This document shows positions 47,046 through 54,831 of a stretch of 64,000 bases of DNA, one piece after another (within the stretch, counting starts at the first letter, position 1; each line of letters starts with the position of its first letter). The DNA comes from Sphingomonadales bacterium (lineage in GTDB: Bacteria > Pseudomonadota > Alphaproteobacteria > Sphingomonadales > Sphingomonadaceae): NCBI GenBank assembly GCA_027490095.1, contig JAIXYT010000004.1, positions 1-64,000 of the forward strand, read 5' to 3'. A program made the translations under genes and the position numbers. The notes below the pieces were generated by a model that saw only the letters and a list, made by a program, of their open reading frames with translations, searched no databases and had not been told where the DNA came from.

Positions 47046-48179
47046 TCAGCGGACGTAGTTCTTCTGGTGGAACGGCATGGGCACCACGGTCGCAGGCAGC
47101 CGCTTGCCCCGGACTTCGATCTCCAGCGCGGTGCCGTCGGCGGCCCGGGCGCTGTCCACATAGGCCATCGCGATCGGCGCACCCACCGAAGGCCCGAAGC
47201 CGCCGGAGGTGACCACGCCAACCTTGTCCGCCCCGGCAAACACGTCGGCCCCTTCGCGGGCGGGCTGCCGGCCCTCGAGCTTCAACCCGACCCGCTTGCG
47301 CGCAGGGCCATCCAGCAGCGCCGTCAGGATGCGTTCCGCGCCCGGAAAGCCGCCTTCCACCTTGCGCCGCTTGGAAATCGCGAAGGCAAGCCCGGCCTCG
47401 ACCGGCTCGATCTCAGGCGACAGGTCGTGCCCATAGAGCGGAAGGCCCGCTTCCAGCCTGAGCGAATCCCGCGCGCCCAGTCCGATTGGCTTGACCGCCG
47501 CGTCCGCGAGCAGCGCCTCGGCAAAGCGCTCGGCATCGGACGCGTGCACCGAGATCTCGTAGCCGTCCTCGCCGGTGTAGCCCGAGCGGCTCAGCCCCAG
47601 CCGCACGCTGCCCCACAGATAGGGCCCGCCGGTCATGAACTTCATCGCGCCGACCGCAGGGACGTCCGGAAGCTCGGGCACCACGCCCAGCCGCTCCAGC
47701 ACGGCGACCGCTTCCGGCCCCTGCAGCGCCAGAAGCGCATGGTCGGTCATGTGCGTCAGCTTCAGCGAACCGGGCATCAACCCGGCCATGTAGGCGATGT
47801 CCTCATGCTTGGTGGCACCGTTCACCACCATGTAGAGCGCCCTTCCGGTGTTGGTGACCATCAGGTCGTCCAGCACCCCGCCGTCGGGCGCCAGCAGCAG
47901 CGAATAGCGGATCTTGCCCGCGGGCAGCGCCTTGAAGTCCCCGGGGGCCACGGTTTCAAGCCAGTCGGCAGCACCCTCGCCTTCCAGCAGCAGCTGGCCC
48001 ATGTGGCTGACATCGAACAGGCCCGCACGCTCGCGGGTCCACAGATGCTCGGCCATCACGCCGGTCGGGTACTGCACCGGCATCGCATAGCCCGCGAACG
48101 GCACCATGCGGCCGCCAAGCCGCCGATGCAGCGCATCGAGCGGAAGCAGCTTGCAGTCGGACAGATCGACGTCGGCCAT
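47046..48179 (-). CDS. gcvT: Aminomethyltransferase (glycine cleavage system T protein)
   Basis: Start MADVDLSDCKLLPLDALHRRLGGRMVPFAGYAMPVQYPTGVMAEHLWTRERAGLFDVSHMGQ...RSGYTGEDGYEI. Confidence 0.96.
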   Translation of the reverse strand: MADVDLSDCKLLPLDALHRRLGGRMVPFAGYAMPVQYPTGVMAEHLWTRERAGLFDVSHMGQLLLEGEGAADWLETVAPGDFKALPAGKIRYSLLLAPDGGVLDDLMVTNTGRALYMVVNGATKHEDIAYMAGLMPGSLKLTHMTDHALLALQGPEAVAVLERLGVVPELPDVPAVGAMKFMTGGPYLWGSVRLGLSRSGYTGEDGYEISVHASDAERFAEALLADAAVKPIGLGARDSLRLEAGLPLYGHDLSPEIEPVEAGLAFAISKRRKVEGGFPGAERILTALLDGPARKRVGLKLEGRQPAREGADVFAGADKVGVVTSGGFGPSVGAPIAMAYVDSARAADGTALEIEVRGKRLPATVVPMPFHQKNYVR

Positions 48180-48231
48180 GCACAGTCCCTCGCGACGCGG
48201 CGGAGCCCTGATCGGCTCCATCGCCCGCCCC

Positions 48232-48455
48232 CGCCTGTCACGAGACCTGAGAGCTTTCACACCGGCAGGATGCCGATGCTTACCCCTTCGGTGGTCCCGG
48301 AGTTGCTCCGGGACGCTTTCCAGACTGCCGTGCTCTTCAACGCGCCGCTGCGGTCCGTTGGCCTGAGAGATTCCGGGGGCGGTTGCTCCTTCGGCGGCCC
48401 CGGATGCCGGTCCTTCGCAGGGCCTCATCCGCGGCACTCTCCCGCAGCGCCGCCG
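48232..48455 (-). promoter_or_regulatory. Tandem glycine riboswitch (gcvT motif, two aptamers)
   Basis: Reverse strand shows two aptamer cores: GGGAGAG...CCGCCGAAGGAGCAACC...GGAATCTCTCAGGCCAACGGACCGC and GGAAAGCG...CACCGAAGGGGTAA...GAAAGCTCTCAGGTCTCGTGACAG; directly upstream of gcvT. Confidence 0.95.
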
Positions 48456-48715
48456 GGCTTGCGCCCGCCGACCCTGTCGCTCTGGCCGCTCAGCCCGATT
48501 CGGTCAACCGCGCGCCGCCCCAGTGCGGCCACATGGTCGCATCGGCAGTGCGTTCGACGGCGCTGCAGGAACCCGGCACGGCCAGCGCCGGCAGCAGCAA
48601 GCGGGCCTTTTGCCAGCTTATCGACTTAACCCTGTTTCACAAACGTCCCGCCTCACGGCTGCTAAAGGCCGTCATCGAGGGCGACGTAGATCGCCTGTTG
48701 CGTATGGAGATCGAG

Positions 48716-49459
48716 ATGAAGTCGCTTTCGGTTCTGCCCCTGCTGATCGCTTCGGCTGTGGTGCTCGCTGCGCCGGCGGACGCTGCCATCCTGGCGTCCG
48801 GCGCCTCAACCGACCCGCAGCTTCTTACCGGCTTCTCCACCGTGGGCGTGCGCTTCCGTCAGCTGAACACGGGCAGCAGCTCGGAGCTGTATGTCGGCCA
48901 TTCAAACCTGGGCGTGGCCGCCAACCGGTCGCAGGCAGACCTCAGCTGGGCGCCCGCCAACGCCTTCACGATCAGCAACAGCGGTGGCACGCTCAGCGCG
49001 ACCGTCGGCAGCGTCACCAGCAGCTTCGCGAATGTGTTCAACGCCTCGGGTGCGGATCCGCTCCAGCCTTTCGACACCCTCCAGATCGGCCTGCGAGACG
49101 GCGCGACCGGCCAGGGAACCTTCGACCTGAGCGGGCTCGCCCTGTCGGGCATCGACTACCGCGGCAGGGTCATCTCCAATGCCCCACTCGGCGGCTTTGC
49201 CGGAGTGGATGGCGGCCTGTTCCGCTACTTCACGGTCACCGGCGTCGACTTCCGCCAGGATTTCACGCTGACGGGCACGTTCAACCGTGCGGGCACCTTC
49301 GGGAGCACACAAGAGGGCAATCGCGTGGAGTTCACCATCGGCAACGGCCCCATCACCCAGCCGGTCATTCCCGAGCCCGCCACCTGGACGATGATGATCG
49401 CCGGCTTCGCCTTCGTGGGCGCCGCCCTGCGCGGCCGCAAGGCCAGCGCCGCCATCTGA
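48716..49459 (+). CDS. PEPxxWA-CTERM sorting domain-containing protein
   Basis: N-term MKSLSVLPLLIASAVVLAAPADA signal; C-term VIPEPATWTMMIAGFAFVGAALRGRKASAAI tripartite sorting signal (PEPxTW, hydrophobic helix, Arg/Lys). Confidence 0.9.
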   Translation: MKSLSVLPLLIASAVVLAAPADAAILASGASTDPQLLTGFSTVGVRFRQLNTGSSSELYVGHSNLGVAANRSQADLSWAPANAFTISNSGGTLSATVGSVTSSFANVFNASGADPLQPFDTLQIGLRDGATGQGTFDLSGLALSGIDYRGRVISNAPLGGFAGVDGGLFRYFTVTGVDFRQDFTLTGTFNRAGTFGSTQEGNRVEFTIGNGPITQPVIPEPATWTMMIAGFAFVGAALRGRKASAAI

Positions 49460-49486
49460 CGAACCGGCCGGGTCCGGCCGGTCGGC

Positions 49487-49618
49487 TCAGTCGACCGCCC
49501 GCTCGATCGCGGAGCCGACCGACTTCACATCCTTGCCGATCCCCCGTGTGGTGTTGCATCCCGCCACCAGCAGCGCGGGAAGCAGCAACAGGGTCGCCGT
49601 CCGAACAGCCTTGGTCAT
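49487..49618 (-). CDS. Entericidin A/B family small lipoprotein (43 aa, absent from ORF track)
   Basis: Reverse translation MTKAVRTATLLLLPALLVAGCNTTRGIGKDVKSVGSAIERAVD*; lipobox LVAGC and GCNTTRGIGKDVKSVGSAIE pattern. Confidence 0.88.
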   Translation of the reverse strand: MTKAVRTATLLLLPALLVAGCNTTRGIGKDVKSVGSAIERAVD

Positions 49619-49648
49619 GCCTGTCTCCCTTCCACCACGAGCAATGCG

Positions 49649-50623
49649 TCAGGCCCGGTCCATGGCAATCACCGCCTTGCCCACAAGTGAACCGGCCTGC
49701 ATGGCCCGGAACGCATCGGGCGCCCTGGTGAAGGGCACCTCGAGCCCCACGATCGGCCGAAAGCGGCCCGAAGCCGCAATGCGGTCGATCTCTGCCAGCG
49801 CCCGTCGGCCGAGCGCCGGATCCTGCCGCCCGGCCTCACCAGCCCGGACCCCCAGGATCTCGATCTCCTTCAGAAGCGCGAGGTTGGTTGGAACGCCCAC
49901 GGGCGGGCCGGCAACGAACCCGATCACGAGATAGCGCCCGCCACGGCGCAGCGCCTTCAGCGCCGGCAGCACCGCAGGGCCGCCGACAGGATCGAACACC
50001 AGGTCGCAGCTGCCCTTCAGTGGGGAGAGGTCGGGGGCTGCACGATCGAGGAGGACACAGGCATCCGCGCCGGCCTGCTCGGCGGCCGCCAGCTTGGCGG
50101 AATCGGACGCAGCCGCCGTCACCCGCGCGCCCAGCGCCTTGCCCATCGCGACAGCAGCAAGCCCCATGCCCCCGCCGGCGCCCAGCACCAGCAGATGCTC
50201 GCCTTCCACCAGGCGGCCGCGCGGCACCAGCGCGACCCAGGCGGTCAGCGCACCGGTGGTGAAACCGGCAGCTTCCGAATCCGACAGGGCCTCGGGCACT
50301 TCGCGCAAGGATGCCAGCGGCAGCGTCACCTGTTCGGCCAGCAAACCCGTCCGCCGGCCCAGCAGCAGCCGATGGCCAAGCAGGTCCGCCGACACGCCCT
50401 CGCCCACCGCCGTGATGCGGCCCACACCCTCCATCCCGGGGGTGAAGGGAAGTGGCGGGCGGTACTGGTAGCTCCCCGACAACATCAGCAGGTCGGGGTA
50501 ATTGAGCCCGACGGCCGAAACCGCGACGGTCACCTCGCCGGGCCCGGGCGCGGCGGGCTCCGGCAGTTCGCGCAGTGTCAGCGCCTCGACGCCACCCAGC
50601 TGCTCCACCACCCAGGCCCGCAT
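49649..50623 (-). CDS. NADPH:quinone oxidoreductase family (zinc-type MDR) protein
   Basis: MRAWVVEQLGGVEALTLRELPEPAAPGPGEVTVAVSAVGLNYPDLLMLSGSYQYRPPLPFTPGMEGVG...HLLVLGAGGGMGLAAVAMGKALGARVTAAA. Confidence 0.93.
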   Translation of the reverse strand: MRAWVVEQLGGVEALTLRELPEPAAPGPGEVTVAVSAVGLNYPDLLMLSGSYQYRPPLPFTPGMEGVGRITAVGEGVSADLLGHRLLLGRRTGLLAEQVTLPLASLREVPEALSDSEAAGFTTGALTAWVALVPRGRLVEGEHLLVLGAGGGMGLAAVAMGKALGARVTAAASDSAKLAAAEQAGADACVLLDRAAPDLSPLKGSCDLVFDPVGGPAVLPALKALRRGGRYLVIGFVAGPPVGVPTNLALLKEIEILGVRAGEAGRQDPALGRRALAEIDRIAASGRFRPIVGLEVPFTRAPDAFRAMQAGSLVGKAVIAMDRA

Positions 50624-50741
50624 CCCTCGCCTTTCGCCGCTTTCTATCGAAGTGGCGGGTTGCGGCAGCGCCGACCCCCATGTCAATGCCGCAACATCGG
50701 GGAGGCGCGGCGGGAGGCCGCACGGCATCGAGGGAGAGCCC

Positions 50742-52334
50742 ATGTTTTCGTTCGGTCAGATTCTGTCGGCGCTCGGCGGCCAGCTTGGCAGCGCGCCGGC
50801 GCTCATCCACGGCGACGAGATTGTCGACTGGGCCAGCTTCGACCGGCGGACCAATGCGCTTGCCCGCGCCTTCCTGGCAGCGGGCGCCGAGCCGGGTGAC
50901 CGGGTCGCGCACCTGATGCGCAACTCGCCGGCCTATCTCCTCACCACGGCCGCAGCCTTCAAGGCGCGCATGGTGCATGTGAACGTCAACTATCGATACA
51001 CCGGCGAGGAGCTGGCCTATATCCTCGACAACAGCGACAGCGCGGTCGTGGTGTTCGACGCGGAGTTCGCCGAAGTGCTCGGCACCCTGCGCGCGCGCCT
51101 CCCGGCCGTGAAGCTCTGGCTGCAGGTGGGCGGCACCCCGCCGGCCTGGGCGCAGTCGTTCGACGCCGTGTCCCGCGGCCCGTCCGACCCTGTTCCAGCC
51201 GATCACACGCCCGAGGACATGCTGTTCATCTACACCGGCGGCACCACCGGCATGCCCAAGGGCGTGATGTGGGACCAGGGCGTGATCTGGACGGTGCTGG
51301 GCGCGGGCGCGCCGCTTCCCGGCATGCCTGCGCCCGAAACGCTGGAGGCCCATGTCGCAGCCGTGCTCGCGGGCGATGCGCGACGCAGGCTGCTGGCCCT
51401 TCCGCCGCTGATGCACGGCACCGGCTTCCTGATGGGGATCTATGCCCTGGCGCTCGGCGGCACGGTGATCACCACCGCCGCGCGCGGCTTCGACCCCGAA
51501 GAAGCGCTCCGCCTGTCCGAGCAGCACAACCCCGACGTCACCGTGATCGTGGGGGACGCCTTCGCCCGGCCGCTGCTGCGCGCGATCGAGGGCGGCAAGG
51601 GCAGGCTGGGCCAGACCGGAATGATGATCTCGTCGGGCACGATGTGGTCGCCGGAGATCAAGGCGGCGCTCTTGCAGCACTGCCCCACGATGGTGTGCTT
51701 CGATGCCTACGGCTCGTCGGAGGGGCTTGGCTATGGCGCCTCGGTGAACACGGCCGCCAATGCCGACGCCCCCACCCGCTTCCTGCACGATCCCAACACC
51801 ATCCTCGTCGACCTGGACGAGGCGACGGGTGCGTTGCGCGTGATCACCGAGCCGGGAGTCCCCGGCCGGGTCGCCCGAACCGGGCTGCTGCCGCGCGGCT
51901 ACTGGAAGGACCCGGAAAAGAGCGCCCGCACCTTCGTCACCGTCGAGGGCCAGCGCTACACGATGCCCGGCGACTTCGGCGTGCTGGAGGCCGACGGCGC
52001 GATCGTCCTGCTGGGCCGCGGCAGCCAGTGCATAAACTCCGGCGGCGAGAAGATCTTCCCCGAGGAGGTGGAGGAGTGGCTGAAGACCCACCCGGCCGTC
52101 GAGGATGCCCTGGTGTTCGGCGTGAAGGACGAGACATGGGGCCAGGCCGTCACCGCCGTCGTGGAGGCCCATGCCCACGTCACCGAGGCCGAGCTGATCC
52201 AGCATGTGAAGGCGGGCCTCGCCGCCTACAAGGCACCCAAGCAGGTGATCGTGGTCGACAAATGCCCCCGCGCGCCCAATGGCAAAGCGGACTACGAGAC
52301 AGCCCGCAGGCTGGCCGAAGCCGTCGCCGCCTGA
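50742..52334 (+). CDS. AMP-dependent acyl-CoA synthetase
   Basis: MFSFGQILSALGGQLGSAPALIHGDEIVDWASFDRRTNALARAF...MLFIYTGGTTGMPKGVMWDQG...GSQCINSGGEKIFPEEVEEWLKTHPAVEDALVFG. Confidence 0.95.
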   Translation: MFSFGQILSALGGQLGSAPALIHGDEIVDWASFDRRTNALARAFLAAGAEPGDRVAHLMRNSPAYLLTTAAAFKARMVHVNVNYRYTGEELAYILDNSDSAVVVFDAEFAEVLGTLRARLPAVKLWLQVGGTPPAWAQSFDAVSRGPSDPVPADHTPEDMLFIYTGGTTGMPKGVMWDQGVIWTVLGAGAPLPGMPAPETLEAHVAAVLAGDARRRLLALPPLMHGTGFLMGIYALALGGTVITTAARGFDPEEALRLSEQHNPDVTVIVGDAFARPLLRAIEGGKGRLGQTGMMISSGTMWSPEIKAALLQHCPTMVCFDAYGSSEGLGYGASVNTAANADAPTRFLHDPNTILVDLDEATGALRVITEPGVPGRVARTGLLPRGYWKDPEKSARTFVTVEGQRYTMPGDFGVLEADGAIVLLGRGSQCINSGGEKIFPEEVEEWLKTHPAVEDALVFGVKDETWGQAVTAVVEAHAHVTEAELIQHVKAGLAAYKAPKQVIVVDKCPRAPNGKADYETARRLAEAVAA

Positions 52335-52368
52335 GGGTTGCGCGCGGCCAGACGCCCCGAAGGCCGGC

Positions 52369-54765
52369 CTAGTCTGCGGACTTCTCGCGCGGGAGTTCGA
52401 GCCCGAAGACGGACCCCTTGCCCTCTTCCGAGGTCACGGTCACCCGCCCGCGATGGCGCTCCACCACCGCCTTCACGAAGGCAAGGCCCAGGCCGGCTCC
52501 GGGCGCTGCGGCGGCCGCGGGCGCGCCTTCCGGGGGCGCCAGCCGGCGGAAGGGCTCGAACAGCTTGCCGAGATCCTCGGCTGCAATGCCGCGGCCTTCG
52601 TCGGCGATCTCGACGATCACCTTCGATGTCGTCACCCGGACCCGCGCCTCCACCCGGGTCCGCTCGTCGCTGTACTTGATCGCATTGCCGATGAGGTTGG
52701 TGACAGCCCGTGTCAGGAGAGCGCGATCGCCGGTGACCCAGGCCTCTTCCTCGGGCACATCCGAAACGATGCGGATGCGCTTTGCATCCGCAAGCGGCCA
52801 CAGGTCGTCGACCGCATCGAGCACGGCTTCGGACAGGTTGAAGCCCTCGGCCATGAAGCGGCCGCTCTCGGCACGGGCAAGGTGCACGAAATCGTCCGCG
52901 AGCCCCAGGGTCTGGTGGGCATAGCGCTCGAGGCGGCGCGCCAACTCGGGCGGCACCTTGTGGCCTTCGGCTTCCAGGACTGCCAGGATCGAGGCCTGGG
53001 GCGCCCGCATGTCATGGGTCAGAAGCCGCAGGGCATCCTCGCGCTGGCGTTCCGAGGCGCGAAGCTCGGTGATGTCGGCAAAGCGGCTGATCCAGCCCAA
53101 TGGGCGGCGTTCGGCGTCGGTGAAGAAGGCGACGCGGATCTCGAGGCTCGTCCCGTCGGCAAGCCGGGTCTCGTAGCCGCTGTCGGGTGGCAGGGTCCGC
53201 GCCTGCATGGCCGCAAGCAGTTCGACGGCCCGGGGATCGGGCAGTCTCGGATCAAAGTCCAGCGCCCGGAACAGGTCCGACAGGGGTCGGCCGAGCAGGG
53301 CGCCGGGAAGGCGCGCGGCGAACAGCGCATCGGCTGCATCATTCGCGATCACCACCTGCCCCTCGAGATCCGACACCACGGCGGCGTCGGGCAGGCTGTC
53401 GAGCGACTGGGCGATGAACTGCCGGAGATCGCGGACATCGCGGATGGCCTCGTGCATCAGCACGATCTGCTTTTCCACCGGGTCGCCCTGCAGGACCTGC
53501 CGCTGGCGCGGGAGCACGTCGGGCTCGGACCTGAGCTCGCGAAGCTCGGCGACCATGTAGCGGCTGGCGAGATCGAGCCTGCGCCAGCCCCAGAGCGGAT
53601 AGATGAGACCGATCGCGATCAGCGCAAGCGCGGGCGGCAGCCAGACGCGGAAGATGGCAAGGGCCACCATCGACACGAAGAAGACCGCAAAGGCCAGCGC
53701 AATGCCCAGCCACAGGTTGATGCGCGGCCCCAGGAACAAGAGGCTCATCATCAGGGCCCAGACCGGCAGCAGCGAATAGCCGAGCCAGACAAGGCCCGGA
53801 ACCGGACGGATCATCCGCCCGGACAGCAGGCTGTCGACATAGTTGGCGTGCAGTTCGACGCCCGCCATGGTCTCAAGCGTGCCCGACATGGGGGTGGAAA
53901 AGCGGTCGCCCATGCCGGCGGCCGTCGCACCCACCAGGATGACCCGCCCGCGGATCACCTCGGCAGGGACCCGGCCCTCCAGCACGTCGACGAAGCTCAG
54001 CTGCGGATAGGTGCCCGATGGTCCGGCAAAGGGAATGAGGTTGCGCGACCGGGCATAGACCGGCGCCTCGGCCTCGGGAACGGCGGCTGCCAGCAGGCCG
54101 GTATCGCCGGTCACGAGGGCGGCGAGCGATTCCGACATGTGGCGATCCCGCCGGCCCTGCGCATCCGACAGGATGTCGATGCCGCGAACCACGCCGTCGC
54201 GATCGGGCCGGGTGGTCACATGGCCGGAGGCACGGGCAGCCCGGGCCAGGTCCGGTGCCGGGGGGACGCGCAGCGCAGGCGCCCCGTTGGGGCCCGGGAC
54301 CTCGATGTAGGAGGCAAGCACGACCTTCCCGCTGCGGGCAAGCGAAGCGGCAAGTGCGGCGTCGCCGGTCGGTGCCGAGGGCTCGGGGAACAGCACGTCA
54401 TAGCCGATCGCCTCGGCGCCCGCGGTTCCCAGCTGGTCGATCAGGCGCGCGTGCACGTCCCGGTTCCATGGCCATCGGCCGATCTCGGACTGGCTCCGGT
54501 TGTCGATCGCCACGATCAGGACCCGCTGGCTCGCCGGCGGCGGATTCAGCCGGAGAATGAGGTCGTAGACCAGATTGTCGGCCCGCACCGGCGGCGAGAC
54601 GAGGCTGATGCCGATGATCGCAAGCGTTGCGATCGCCAGTACGGCCCACCATTCGACGACCATGCGCCGGCTCTGGAAACTCAGCTCGCCGGAAACCCGC
54701 GCAGCCATTGCGCTGGACGGGGGGTCCGCCGGAACCAGGGCTTGGGGGCGATCCAGCATGTTCAT
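52369..54765 (-). CDS. CHASE2-domain sensor histidine kinase (CHASE2 - 3 TM - PAS - HisKA - HATPase)
   Basis: VLIVAIDNRSQSEIGRWPWNRDVHARLIDQLGTAGAEAIGYDVLFPEPS (CHASE2), three TM helices, LPDAAVVSDLEGQVVIANDAADALF (PAS), ALRLLTHDMRAPQASILAVLE (H-box), NLIGNAIKYS / IADEGRGI / GAGLGLAFVKAVVERHRG. Confidence 0.94.
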   Translation of the reverse strand: MNMLDRPQALVPADPPSSAMAARVSGELSFQSRRMVVEWWAVLAIATLAIIGISLVSPPVRADNLVYDLILRLNPPPASQRVLIVAIDNRSQSEIGRWPWNRDVHARLIDQLGTAGAEAIGYDVLFPEPSAPTGDAALAASLARSGKVVLASYIEVPGPNGAPALRVPPAPDLARAARASGHVTTRPDRDGVVRGIDILSDAQGRRDRHMSESLAALVTGDTGLLAAAVPEAEAPVYARSRNLIPFAGPSGTYPQLSFVDVLEGRVPAEVIRGRVILVGATAAGMGDRFSTPMSGTLETMAGVELHANYVDSLLSGRMIRPVPGLVWLGYSLLPVWALMMSLLFLGPRINLWLGIALAFAVFFVSMVALAIFRVWLPPALALIAIGLIYPLWGWRRLDLASRYMVAELRELRSEPDVLPRQRQVLQGDPVEKQIVLMHEAIRDVRDLRQFIAQSLDSLPDAAVVSDLEGQVVIANDAADALFAARLPGALLGRPLSDLFRALDFDPRLPDPRAVELLAAMQARTLPPDSGYETRLADGTSLEIRVAFFTDAERRPLGWISRFADITELRASERQREDALRLLTHDMRAPQASILAVLEAEGHKVPPELARRLERYAHQTLGLADDFVHLARAESGRFMAEGFNLSEAVLDAVDDLWPLADAKRIRIVSDVPEEEAWVTGDRALLTRAVTNLIGNAIKYSDERTRVEARVRVTTSKVIVEIADEGRGIAAEDLGKLFEPFRRLAPPEGAPAAAAAPGAGLGLAFVKAVVERHRGRVTVTSEEGKGSVFGLELPREKSAD

Positions 54766-54831
54766 CGGTGTGTATCGCTAGGCCTCGCAGGGCCCGCACT
54801 CAAGCCCGACCGCGGCCCCGGCCCTTTCGGC

